Below are positions 8,861-16,982 of a stretch of DNA of 64,000 bases, one piece after another (the stretch's first letter is position 1; each line of letters begins with the position of its first letter). The position numbers and the translations under genes were made by a program. The DNA lies in contig JAFUJS010000004.1 in NCBI GenBank assembly GCA_017468115.1, positions 28,605 through 92,604 on the forward strand, read 5' to 3'. The notes beneath the pieces were generated by a model. That model saw nothing but the letters and a program-made list of their open reading frames with translations, made no database searches and had not been told where the DNA came from. Origin of the DNA: Clostridia bacterium. Its GTDB lineage: Bacteria > Bacillota_A > Clostridia > Oscillospirales > CAG-272.

Positions 8861-10259
8861 CAAGCTTTAACCCCTTAATTAAATCCTTGATAAAATATTC
8901 CCAAATTCTGGGGGTACTGCCATTTCCTCTGAAGGAAATAGCTTCGTCCTCAAGCTCAAGTGTAATACCGAAGGACACCTTGCCCTCTCCGCAGAATTCC
9001 TGCTTCCAGGTTGAGAAGTGTGCACCTTGTAGAATTTTTATAATTTCATCACCCTCGATTCTAAGCTCATAAGACCTGCCCCTGTAAACAACACTGGCTA
9101 TACCCGGCTCAAAGAAAATATAAGCCTCGCTAAGGGCACTATTTTCATCCTCGAGAATTAATCCAAAGGACTTGATTTTTTCAAGCCTTTGATTCAACTC
9201 CTTGTCTGCAAGTTTATTCTCGTGTGGAGGGTAGACAATACAGTCATCAAGCTCAAGGCAAAGACCACAGTTATAAAGGTCTGAGGAAATCTTTCTGTCA
9301 CAATACGAATAGCTTGCAAATAGTGTTTCAGTAAGTATACGAGCTGTAAATGTAGTATATTTCTCAAAATTAGTGGTCTTACTGATTCTGTAAACCGTGT
9401 CAAACATAGTGTCGCTTCTGGTAATATCCTCAAACACCACAAGCCTATCGTTACCCATATAGGCAAAATCATAATCGAACCCGTCAATTTTTACGTCATA
9501 TACAAGCGAATGTATCTTAATACTATTGCAGTAGTACTTAATCATACATAAAAGAGGGTAGTAGCGAGTAGAAAAAATCGTTGGACTCTCACATTCCGAG
9601 TAAATATAGCTTGGAAATGTGATAATTCCTGTGTGTCTGTCAATAGAAATTTCGCAATCAAAAAGCTTAAAAAAGCAAGCGTCTCTGCCAATCTCATAGC
9701 CTATATAGTGTAGAAAATACAGGTCCTCAACTGTAACAAAATCCTCGTCGTAGTGCTTTATATGAATATATTCGTCGTAAACAATAGGGTCGTCTATAGA
9801 AATTATGTAGCAGTCGTTCTCATATGTATCGTCAACCCACGGGATTATTTTTGAATAAAACTTAGGAAAATCCTCTTTGTTTGGAATTCTGATAAATTTA
9901 GCACCCACATATCGTGCATACTCGATAAAGTAATCAATTAAATAAGAAGAGCTGATAAGACATGAGTCGTCCCAACCAAATTCAACCATTTCAACGTATC
10001 TGTCGTATTTAGAAAAGCCGTACTTGTCCTCACTAAGAGCATAAAGTGCGCTGCCTACAAATCCCTCTATATTGCTGTCAAAATACTGACATACATAGCC
10101 ACAAGCAGAGTAAAGCTGCTCGCTTTTATCTCTGGTGTAGTTGTAGCCGGGGTCCTCTTCCTCTTGCCACCAACCGGAATAGGTATATTCATCTTCAATA
10201 TGTATCCGCCTAAACTCGCCATCGCTCCAAGGCTCCAGCTTAGAGTCTAATTCCTTCAT
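8850..10259 (-). CDS. Orphan 469-residue acidic protein
   Basis: I do not recognise this protein. It is cytoplasmic in appearance (no signal or membrane segment) and rich in Tyr, Asp, Glu and Ile. A segment near residues 85-135 (YVEMVEFGWDDS onward, then GAKFIRIP) has a spacing faintly like a GNAT acetyltransferase but no convincing acetyl-CoA loop. The ATG at 10259 is chosen because the upstream TTG at 10313 is part of the -35 box. It is the first gene of a two-gene unit with sfsA. Confidence 0.75.
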   Translation of the reverse strand: MKELDSKLEPWSDGEFRRIHIEDEYTYSGWWQEEEDPGYNYTRDKSEQLYSACGYVCQYFDSNIEGFVGSALYALSEDKYGFSKYDRYVEMVEFGWDDSCLISSSYLIDYFIEYARYVGAKFIRIPNKEDFPKFYSKIIPWVDDTYENDCYIISIDDPIVYDEYIHIKHYDEDFVTVEDLYFLHYIGYEIGRDACFFKLFDCEISIDRHTGIITFPSYIYSECESPTIFSTRYYPLLCMIKYYCNSIKIHSLVYDVKIDGFDYDFAYMGNDRLVVFEDITRSDTMFDTVYRISKTTNFEKYTTFTARILTETLFASYSYCDRKISSDLYNCGLCLELDDCIVYPPHENKLADKELNQRLEKIKSFGLILEDENSALSEAYIFFEPGIASVVYRGRSYELRIEGDEIIKILQGAHFSTWKQEFCGEGKVSFGITLELEDEAISFRGNGSTPRIWEYFIKDLIKGLKLDEI

Positions 10260-10284
10260 GATGCCACCATCCCTTCTGCACTCA

Positions 10285-10313
10285 ATTATATCACGTTCTC
10301 GACTAAAAAGCAA
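10285..10313 (-). promoter_or_regulatory. Promoter of the orphan gene-sfsA unit
   Basis: TTGCTT at 10308-10313, 17-bp spacer, TATAAT at 10285-10290, read on the minus strand. Confidence 0.8.
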
Positions 10314-10360
10314 CTATATTACGACACGCAAATGCTTGTCTTAAAAATCACGGCAGGGGC

Positions 10361-10483
10361 GTGTATATCACCAAAACGCAGTTTTGTATATCATCAAGCC
10401 ACAGGGAATACACACTTCACGTGATGATATACACCTTCGGCGATGAGATACACGCTAAAGCGTGATGATATACCAAGCCTGTG
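10361..10483. repeat. Array of mini-hairpins alternating with GATGATATAC motifs
   Basis: Noncoding. Short perfect hairpins, AAAAC-GCA-GTTTT (10373-10385) and CACGC-TAAA-GCGTG (10451-10464), alternate with copies of GTGATGATATAC or its complement (10381-10395, 10421-10434, 10461-10473). An outer AAGCCACAGG/CCTGTGGCTT pair (10396-10405, 10475-10484) frames part of it. The architecture matches the interior of the 4.2-kb element. Confidence 0.6.
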
Positions 10484-10491
10484 GCTTGGAT

Positions 10492-10523
10492 AAAAAACCG
10501 ACAGGTCGAAATCTGTCGGTTTT
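10492..10523 (-). terminator. Terminator of tRNA-Arg
   Basis: ACCGACAG pairs with CTGTCGGT across a short loop, followed on the minus strand by a T run, directly beyond the encoded CCA end. Confidence 0.85.
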
Positions 10524-10600
10524 TGGCCTACCCGATAGGATTCGAACCTACGATCTCAAGAGTCGGAGTCTTGTGCGTTATCCAGCTACGCTACGGGTAG
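10524..10600 (-). tRNA. tRNA-Arg (anticodon CCG)
   Basis: A complete cloverleaf can be folded: acceptor CTACCCG with CGGGTAG, D stem GCGT/ACGC, anticodon stem CAAGA/TCTTG around the loop CTCCGAC (anticodon CCG), T arm with TTCGAAT. The discriminator G and the CCA tail are encoded. It reads the CGG arginine codon. Confidence 0.95.
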
Positions 10601-10667
10601 AAATTTTATCATTTTTCTTAAAGTATATCACACTTAAATATTTTTGTAAATATTTGTGCGAAAATAT

Positions 10668-10696
10668 TTGAATTTTATAATATATTGTGCTACAAT
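10668..10696 (+). promoter_or_regulatory. Promoter of the fhs operon
   Basis: TTGAAT, 17-bp spacer, TACAAT. The fhs start is 43 bp downstream. Confidence 0.75.
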
Positions 10697-10738
10697 AGGG
10701 TTAAAGTATCTTTTATGGTTGAAAAAGGAGAAAAAACC

Positions 10739-12412
10739 ATGCTAACAGACATTGAAATTGCACAGGGCGCAAAGCTTGAACACATTTCAAAGATTGCTGA
10801 CCAAATCGGCTTGCTTCCTGAGGAGTATGAGCCATATGGTCATTACAAGGCAAAAATCACAGACAAATTTCTAGACAGAATGTCCACTAAGGAGGACGGC
10901 AAGCTTATACTTGTTACCGCCATTAACCCAACCCCTGCAGGAGAGGGCAAGACCACTACAACAGTTGGTCTTGGTATGGCTATGAGCAAGATTGGCAAGA
11001 AAACAATTATAGCCCTGCGCGAGCCTTCCTTGGGACCTGTTTTTGGTGTAAAGGGTGGCGCTGCAGGCGGTGGCTATGCACAGGTGCTCCCAATGGAGGA
11101 TATCAACCTTCATTTCACAGGAGATTTCCATGCTATCACAACAGCAAACAACCTGCTTTCCGCAGTAATTGACAACCACATTCAGCAGGGAAATGCGCTC
11201 GGTATTGACCAACGCAGGGTTTTGTTCCCACGTGTTCTTGATATGAACGACAGAGCACTTCGTAATGTAGTTATCGGTCTTGGCGCAAAGGTTGACGGTG
11301 TTCCAAGAGAGGACCACTTTATGATTACAGTTGCCAGCGAAATTATGGCAATCCTTTGCCTTAGCGAGTCGATTGCTGACCTAAAGGAGCGCCTTGGCAA
11401 AATCCTTGTAGCATATAAATATGATGGTAGTCCGGTTTATTGTAAGGACCTGGGAGTTAATGGCGCTATGGCGGCAGTTCTTAAGGATGCCCTTAAGCCA
11501 AACCTTGTTCAGACTCTTGAAAACACTCCTGCAATTATTCACGGCGGACCATTTGCAAATATTGCACACGGCTGTAACTCTGTAAGGGCAACTAAGCTTG
11601 CACTTAAGCTTGCAGATTACACCATTACAGAGGCTGGCTTCGGTGCTGACCTTGGTGCAGAAAAATTCTTTGACATTAAGTGCCGCTTTGCTAACCTTAA
11701 GCCTAAGTGCGTTGTTTTGGTTGCAACTGTAAGAGCGCTTAAGTATAACGGCGGCGTGCCAAAGGCAGAGCTTGCCGGCGAAAACGTAGAGGCGCTGAAG
11801 CGTGGCGCAGTTAACCTTGAGGCACATATCGACAACCTGCAAAAGTACGGTGTTCCTGTTGTTGTTGCAATTAACCGCTTCGGCACAGACTCCGAGGCTG
11901 AGCTAAAGGCAGTTGAGGAAATCTGTATTGCTAAGGGCGCAGAATTTGCCCTTTCCGAGGTATTTGCAAAGGGCTCAGAGGGTGGTATTGACCTTGCCCA
12001 CAAGGTTGTTGCGGCTTGCGAGAAGGAAAGCAGCTTCCACGTTCTTTACCCTGACGAAATGTCAATAAAGGACAAAATTACAACAGTAGCTAAGGAAATC
12101 TACGGTGCAAAGGACGTTAAGTTCGATGTTGCCGCAGAGAAGGCTATTAAGGAGTTTGAGGCACTTGACCCAAGCTACAGCCGTTTCCCTGTATGTATGG
12201 CAAAAACACAGTATTCACTTTCTGACGACCCAACAAAGCTGGGCAGACCCGAGGGCTTTACTCTTACAGTAAGAGAGGTTAAGCTTTCAGCAGGCGCAGG
12301 CTTCATCGTTGCGCTGACAGGCACAATTATGACAATGCCGGGACTTCCAAAGGCTCCTGCCGCTCTTAACATTGACGTTGACGATAACGGAAAGATTACA
12401 GGACTATTTTAA
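10739..12412 (+). CDS. fhs: Formate--tetrahydrofolate ligase
   Basis: Makes 10-formyl-tetrahydrofolate from formate, THF and ATP; it feeds purine synthesis and, in acetogens, the methyl branch of the Wood-Ljungdahl pathway. The 557-residue length is standard. The ATP site [41 protein letters not shown] and the C-terminal TMPGLP are family hallmarks. The ATG at 10739 follows AAAAAGGAG. The Thr/Gly-rich nucleotide loop is intact. It heads a unit with tsaE, tsaB, rpiB and araA, each following within 20 bp. No other Wood-Ljungdahl gene is in this window, so acetogenesis is not implied. Confidence 0.97.
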   Translation: MLTDIEIAQGAKLEHISKIADQIGLLPEEYEPYGHYKAKITDKFLDRMSTKEDGKLILVTAINPTPAGEGKTTTTVGLGMAMSKIGKKTIIALREPSLGPVFGVKGGAAGGGYAQVLPMEDINLHFTGDFHAITTANNLLSAVIDNHIQQGNALGIDQRRVLFPRVLDMNDRALRNVVIGLGAKVDGVPREDHFMITVASEIMAILCLSESIADLKERLGKILVAYKYDGSPVYCKDLGVNGAMAAVLKDALKPNLVQTLENTPAIIHGGPFANIAHGCNSVRATKLALKLADYTITEAGFGADLGAEKFFDIKCRFANLKPKCVVLVATVRALKYNGGVPKAELAGENVEALKRGAVNLEAHIDNLQKYGVPVVVAINRFGTDSEAELKAVEEICIAKGAEFALSEVFAKGSEGGIDLAHKVVAACEKESSFHVLYPDEMSIKDKITTVAKEIYGAKDVKFDVAAEKAIKEFEALDPSYSRFPVCMAKTQYSLSDDPTKLGRPEGFTLTVREVKLSAGAGFIVALTGTIMTMPGLPKAPAALNIDVDDNGKITGLF

Positions 12413-12413
12413 T

Positions 12414-12848
12414 ATGATAACAAAATTCCATACAACAAGCGTGGAAGAAACAGAAAAAATCGCAAGTAGACTTGCCGAGAAAATTGACTCCGGCAAGCCT
12501 ACCTTTATAGCAATGTTTGGCGACCTTGGTGTTGGCAAAACAGCATTTGTCCGTGGCATTGCCTCGGTCCTTTGCGAGGGTGCTCGTATCAAAAGCCCTA
12601 CATATACAATAGTAAATGAGCATAAGGGCAAAAAAATACCCTTTTACCACTTTGACGTGTACAGAATAGAGGATGAGGATGAGCTATATTCCATCGGCTT
12701 TTTCGATTACCTTCAAAGGGGCATTTGCGTTGTTGAATGGAGTGAGAATATTCTTGACTCCATACCCAAGGATGCGGTAAGGGTTACTATTGAAAGGGCA
12801 GAAGCACCGGATGAAAGATGTATTACAATTGAGGGGGTTGAGCTATGA
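12414..12848 (+). CDS. tsaE: tRNA threonylcarbamoyladenosine biosynthesis ATPase TsaE
   Basis: Small P-loop ATPase of the TsaBDE complex that makes t6A at position 37 of ANN-decoding tRNAs. Its 144 residues contain Walker A GDLGVGKTAFVRG and the IKSPTYTIVNEH motif, then FYHFDVYR and VVEWSEN, all characteristic. The start is one base after the fhs stop. Its TGA overlaps the ATG of tsaB. tsaD is not in this window. Confidence 0.95.
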   Translation: MITKFHTTSVEETEKIASRLAEKIDSGKPTFIAMFGDLGVGKTAFVRGIASVLCEGARIKSPTYTIVNEHKGKKIPFYHFDVYRIEDEDELYSIGFFDYLQRGICVVEWSENILDSIPKDAVRVTIERAEAPDERCITIEGVEL

Positions 12849-13540
12849 AAATTTTAGCACTTGATTCAACGGCTAAAACCTCCAGCGTTGCCGTGCTTGA
12901 GAATGAAAGGCTGCTTTGCCTTTATTCAGCCAATATTCAAAACACCCATAGCGAAACGCTTTTACCTATGATAAAGTCAGCCCTTGCCTCGCTTAATTTG
13001 ACAAACGAGGACATAGATGCCTATGCGGTGTCCGAGGGGCCCGGCTCCTTCACGGGAGTGCGAATAGGCGTTGCTACTATAAAGGGTCTTGCATTTTCAA
13101 CAGGTAAGCCCTGCGTTGGTATTTCCACCATTGAAGCTTTGTCCGAAAACCTAGAGGGCTTTTCAGGCGTTGCTTGCCCAATTATGAATGCTCGTCGTGG
13201 ACAGGTTTACACAGGCGCATTCCTTGATGGCAAGCGCATTATTGAGGACTGTTGCATTATGCTTTGCGACCTTATTCCAATGCTTGAAAAATATGAAAGA
13301 CCAATATATTTCTGTGGCGATGGCTACGACCTTATCTTAAATGAGGAAATTAAAAATAAAATGTCCACTCCGGAGCTGCTTATTTATCAAAACGCATACT
13401 CCGTGGGCAAAATAGCGTACAGAAAAATTGTGAATGGAGAACATATCTCCGACAGCGACCTTCGTGTCGAATACTTGCGTAAGGCTCAGGCTGAGCGTGA
13501 AAGAGAAGAAAAATTAAAGAGGGAACAAAAAGATGAGTAA
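12845..13540 (+). CDS. tsaB: tRNA threonylcarbamoyladenosine biosynthesis protein TsaB
   Basis: Inactive ASKHA-fold partner that dimerises with TsaD in t6A synthesis. The 231-residue protein begins ILALDSTAKTSSVAV and carries GPGSFTGVRIG, the TsaB signature. The C-terminal tail is basic and charged (ERE/EEK/LKREQ). It overlaps tsaE by ATGA and rpiB by 8 bp, so the run is tightly coupled. Confidence 0.95.
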   Translation: MKILALDSTAKTSSVAVLENERLLCLYSANIQNTHSETLLPMIKSALASLNLTNEDIDAYAVSEGPGSFTGVRIGVATIKGLAFSTGKPCVGISTIEALSENLEGFSGVACPIMNARRGQVYTGAFLDGKRIIEDCCIMLCDLIPMLEKYERPIYFCGDGYDLILNEEIKNKMSTPELLIYQNAYSVGKIAYRKIVNGEHISDSDLRVEYLRKAQAEREREEKLKREQKDE

Positions 13541-13979
13541 CAAAATTGCAGTTGCCTGCGACCACGCAGCGCTTGATATGAAGGCAGAGGTAATCAAATA
13601 CCTAGAGGGGCTCGGCTATGAGTGTGAGGACTATGGCACCTACACAAAGGATAGCTGTAACTACCCTGACTATGCAGAAAAGGTTTGCGATGCTATAAAT
13701 GCAGGCAAGCACAAAATGGGCATTCTCATTTGCGGCACAGGCATCGGTATGTCTATGGCGGCAAATAAGTGCAAGGGCATTCGTGCCGCACTTTGCAGCG
13801 ATACCTTTAGTGCAAGATTTACAAGACTCCACAACGACGCAAATGTGCTCTGCATGGGCGCAAGAACAATAGGCGTAGGTCTTGCCTGCGATATTGCGGA
13901 AACATTTGTAAAAACAGGCTTTGAGGGCGGCAGACACCAGACAAGAATTGATATGGTTATGGCGCTTGAAAATAAATAA
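13533..13979 (+). CDS. rpiB: Ribose-5-phosphate isomerase B
   Basis: Interconverts ribose 5-phosphate and ribulose 5-phosphate in the pentose phosphate pathway. At 148 residues it has the RpiB/LacAB pattern: ACDHAALDMK at the start, the CGTGIGMSMAANK anion-binding loop and a catalytic Cys in ILICGTG. It overlaps tsaB by 8 bp and is followed 20 bp later by araA, giving two pentose isomerases in one transcription unit. Confidence 0.95.
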   Translation: MSNKIAVACDHAALDMKAEVIKYLEGLGYECEDYGTYTKDSCNYPDYAEKVCDAINAGKHKMGILICGTGIGMSMAANKCKGIRAALCSDTFSARFTRLHNDANVLCMGARTIGVGLACDIAETFVKTGFEGGRHQTRIDMVMALENK

Positions 13980-13999
13980 TTTCAAGGAGAATGATTATA

Positions 14000-15460
14000 A
14001 TGAAAAAGGTTTATTTTTTAACAGGTAGCCAGGACCTTTACGGTGAGGAGTGCCTTCTTGACGTTGCTAGAGATAGCAAGAAAATTGCTGAATATCTTGA
14101 CTCAAAGATTGACGGCGTAAAAATCGAGTATATCGGAACAGTAAGAGATGAAAAGAGCTGTGTTGAGGCTTGTAAGACTGCAAGCAACGATGAGGATTGT
14201 ATCGCTGTAATTACATGGATGCACACCTTCAGCCCTGCAAAAATGTGGATTAAGGGACTTCAGCTCCTTACAAAGCCACTTCTTCATTTCCACACACAGG
14301 CAAATGAAAAGCTTCCATATGATGAAATTGATATGGACTTTATGAACCTTAACCAAACTGCTCACGGTGGTCGTGAATACGGCTTTATGTGCACTCGTCT
14401 TGACGTTAAGCGTGAGGTTATCGTAGGCTACTACGAGCACGAAGAGGTTATTGAGAGGATTAAGAAGTTTATTGACGTTGCAAGAGCAGTTGATTTTTCA
14501 AAGAACCTTAATGTTGCTATGTTCGGTAGCAATATGAGAGAGGTTTCTGTAACCGATGGCGACAGAGTAGAAAGCCAAATCAAATACGGCTGGAACGTAA
14601 ACTACTACGGCATTGGCGACCTTGTTGACCTTGTAAACGCAGTAACCGAGGACGAGCTGAATGCAAAAATGGCAGAGTATCAAAAGCTCTACATAATGAA
14701 CACAGATAACATAGACGCAGTTAAGGAGCAGGCAAAGTACGAAATCGCACTAGATAAGTTCTTGACCGCCGGCAACTTTGGCGCATACACAGATACCTTC
14801 CAGGACCTTCACGGTATGAAGCAGCTTCCGGGACTTGCTACACAGAGAATGATGGCAAAGGGCATCGGCTTCGGTGCAGAGGGCGACTATAAGACAGCCG
14901 CACTTAATGCAATCTTCTGTGAAATGGCAAAGGGTAGAGAGGGCTCCACAGGCTTTATGGAGGACTACACCTACGACTTTACAAGAGGGGACGAGGTTGT
15001 TCTTGGCTCCCATATGCTTGAGGTTTCTCCTGACTTTGCATCAACTCAGCCAAAGATTGAGGTTCATCATCTTGGCATCGGTGGCAAGGAGCCACCGGCA
15101 AGACTTGTATTTGACGGCGTAGAGGGCGACGGTGTTGCTGTATGTATGATTGATATGGGCAATCGCTTCAGACTCATTTGCGCAAGCGTAGAGCTTGTAA
15201 AGCAGCCAAAGCCAATGCCAAAGCTTCCTGTTGCAAGAATTATGTGGAAGCTAAAGCCTGACCATAAGACAGGCGCAGCAGCGTGGATTTACGCAGGTGG
15301 CGCACACCACACAGTTGTTTCCACAGCTGTTACCGTTGAGGACGTAAGACTCTTTGCAAAGCTCACAGATACAGAGCTTGTTGTTATCGACGAAAACACA
15401 GACCTTAACAAGCTCCAAGCAGAGCTTCAAATGCTTGACCTTCTTGCAAAGCTTAAATAA
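14000..15460 (+). CDS. araA: L-arabinose isomerase
   Basis: Converts L-arabinose to L-ribulose, needing a divalent metal ion. The 486-residue length and the N-terminal VYFLTGSQDLYGEE, then TWMHTFSPAKMWIKGLQ and HFHTQANEKLPY, are typical; later ARMMW-type and GAHHTV regions are present. The ATG at 14000 is chosen because AAGGAG lies 10 bases before it, whereas the in-frame ATG at 13991 abuts that site. No araB, araD or araR is adjacent; an FGGY kinase at 57.9 kb might supply the next step, but that is a guess. Confidence 0.93.
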   Translation: MKKVYFLTGSQDLYGEECLLDVARDSKKIAEYLDSKIDGVKIEYIGTVRDEKSCVEACKTASNDEDCIAVITWMHTFSPAKMWIKGLQLLTKPLLHFHTQANEKLPYDEIDMDFMNLNQTAHGGREYGFMCTRLDVKREVIVGYYEHEEVIERIKKFIDVARAVDFSKNLNVAMFGSNMREVSVTDGDRVESQIKYGWNVNYYGIGDLVDLVNAVTEDELNAKMAEYQKLYIMNTDNIDAVKEQAKYEIALDKFLTAGNFGAYTDTFQDLHGMKQLPGLATQRMMAKGIGFGAEGDYKTAALNAIFCEMAKGREGSTGFMEDYTYDFTRGDEVVLGSHMLEVSPDFASTQPKIEVHHLGIGGKEPPARLVFDGVEGDGVAVCMIDMGNRFRLICASVELVKQPKPMPKLPVARIMWKLKPDHKTGAAAWIYAGGAHHTVVSTAVTVEDVRLFAKLTDTELVVIDENTDLNKLQAELQMLDLLAKLK

Positions 15461-15466
15461 TAATGA

Positions 15467-15500
15467 AAAAAGGACCTTCAAGCAAGGTCCTTTTCTTTTT
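15467..15500 (+). terminator. Terminator of the fhs-araA operon
   Basis: AAAAGGACCTT-type stem with a 5-nt loop followed by TTTTCTTTTT. Confidence 0.85.
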
Positions 15501-15622
15501 GCATAAATTCAAAATAATTGAATAAATATACAACGATATGCAATAAATATTCGTTTTTTACTCTTTTGGAGCAAAAAATCTTCCTTATTTATAAATATTA
15601 TGCAAAAATTTGCAAAAACCCC

Positions 15623-15651
15623 TTGACAAAGTGAAAATAAGAGTATATAAT
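15623..15651 (+). promoter_or_regulatory. Strong promoter of the arginine operon
   Basis: A consensus TTGACA, 17-bp spacer, TATAAT: the best match in the window. Upstream, 15501-15620 is AT-rich with several TAAATAT-type near-palindromes that could bind ArgR. Confidence 0.9.
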
Positions 15652-15663
15652 ACAACTCGTAAA

Positions 15664-15681
15664 AATGAATATTCTTTCATT
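15664..15681 (+). promoter_or_regulatory. Candidate ARG box (ArgR/AhrC operator)
   Basis: AATGAATATTCTTTCATT matches the 18-bp ARG-box pattern WNTGAATWWWWATTCANW at 16 positions. It lies just after the expected transcription start and immediately before the argG ribosome binding site, where a bound repressor would block initiation. argR itself is not in the window. Confidence 0.6.
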
Positions 15682-15695
15682 GGAGGAAAAAGAAA

Positions 15696-16922
15696 ATGGA
15701 TAAGAAAAATATTAAAAAGGTAGTTTTGGCATATTCCGGAGGACTTGACACCTCTATCATTATTCCATGGCTAAAGGAAAACTATAATAACTGTGAGGTT
15801 ATCGCAGTTTCAGGTAACGTTGGACAGGCTGATGAGCTTGAGGGTCTTGAGGAAAAGGCAATTAAGACAGGCGCTTCCAAGTGCTACATTGAGGACCTTA
15901 CAGACGAGTTTGTTGACGACTACGTAATCCCAACCGTTAAGGCTGGCGCACTTTACGAGGAATATATGCTCGGTACATCCTTTGCTCGTCCTGTAATCGC
16001 AAAGAGAATTGCTGAAATCGCACTTGCTGAGGGCGCAGATGCAATTTGCCACGGCTGCACAGGTAAGGGTAACGACCAGGTTCGTTTTGAGCTTACAATT
16101 AAGGCATTCGCTCCTGATATGCCAATCATCGCTCCTTGGAGAGAGTGGACAATCAAGTCCCGTGAGGAGGAGATTGAGTATGCAGAGGCACACAATGTTC
16201 CACTTAAGATAAACAGAGAAACAAACTACTCAAAGGACAAAAACCTATGGCACCTCAGCCACGAGGGACTTGACCTTGAGGATGCAGGCAATGAGCCGCT
16301 TTACGACAAGGAAGGCTTCCTTGAAATGGGCGTTTCCCCAATCAAGGCACCGGACGTACCAACCTATGTAGAGCTTGATTTTGTACAGGGTGTTCCTGTT
16401 GCAATTGACGGCAAGAAGATGAGCGCAAAGGAAATAATCCTTAAGCTCAACCAGCTTGGCGGTGCTAACGGTATTGGTCTACTTGACATTGTTGAAAACC
16501 GTCTTGTAGGTATGAAGTGCCGTGGCGTATACGAAACCCCGGGTGGAGCAATTCTTTACGCAGCACACAGCTACCTTGAAACAATTTGTCTTGACAAGAT
16601 GACAATGCACGAAAAGCAAAAGCTCTCCATCACCTTTGCAGAGCTTGTATATAACGGTCAATGGTTCACACCACTCCGTGAGGCGCTTTCCGCATTCGTT
16701 GACAAGACACAGGAAAACGTTACAGGTAAGGTAAGACTAAAGCTTTACAAGGGTAACATCATTAAGGCAGGCGTTTGGAGCGATTACTCACTTTACTCCG
16801 AGGAAATTGCAACCTTCGGCGAGGACAATGTTTATAACCAAGCTGATAGCGCAGGCTTTATCAACCTCTTTGGACTTCCAATCAAGGTTCAAGCGCAGGT
16901 TAATGCGAAAAATAAGAAATAA
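15696..16922 (+). CDS. argG: Argininosuccinate synthase
   Basis: Condenses citrulline and aspartate with ATP to argininosuccinate. The 408-residue protein has the N-type PP-loop [10 protein letters not shown] near its start, [15 protein letters not shown] and the [17 protein letters not shown] region, all typical of ArgG. A TGGAGG site precedes the ATG. It is first in a seven-gene operon (argG, H, C, J, B, D, F) that together covers every step from glutamate to arginine, with ArgJ recycling the acetyl group. Confidence 0.97.
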   Translation: MDKKNIKKVVLAYSGGLDTSIIIPWLKENYNNCEVIAVSGNVGQADELEGLEEKAIKTGASKCYIEDLTDEFVDDYVIPTVKAGALYEEYMLGTSFARPVIAKRIAEIALAEGADAICHGCTGKGNDQVRFELTIKAFAPDMPIIAPWREWTIKSREEEIEYAEAHNVPLKINRETNYSKDKNLWHLSHEGLDLEDAGNEPLYDKEGFLEMGVSPIKAPDVPTYVELDFVQGVPVAIDGKKMSAKEIILKLNQLGGANGIGLLDIVENRLVGMKCRGVYETPGGAILYAAHSYLETICLDKMTMHEKQKLSITFAELVYNGQWFTPLREALSAFVDKTQENVTGKVRLKLYKGNIIKAGVWSDYSLYSEEIATFGEDNVYNQADSAGFINLFGLPIKVQAQVNAKNKK

Positions 16923-16931
16923 TAAGCCCAT

Positions 16932-16954
16932 GCCTCCCCAAAACAAGGGGAGGC
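16932..16954 (+). promoter_or_regulatory. Perfect hairpin between argG and argH
   Basis: GCCTCCCC-AAAACAA-GGGGAGGC, an 8-bp GC-rich stem with no T run directly after it. It could be an mRNA-stability or partial-termination element separating argG from the rest of the operon. Confidence 0.6.
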
Positions 16955-16982
16955 TTAGGTGCTTTTAGAAAGGCGAAATTTT

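Noticed and set aside
10260..10313. TTG start for the orphan 469-residue protein
   Set aside because: The TTG is the -35 box of a promoter with exact spacing, so the ATG at 10259 is the real start.
10361..10483. CRISPR array
   Set aside because: Units are about 20 bp with palindromic intervals and no unique spacers of 30 bp; no cas gene is near.
10462..10671. Plus-strand open frame of 69 codons over the tRNA
   Set aside because: It is an artefact read across tRNA-Arg and its terminator; the RIRTYDLKS-type peptide is a well-known tRNA shadow.
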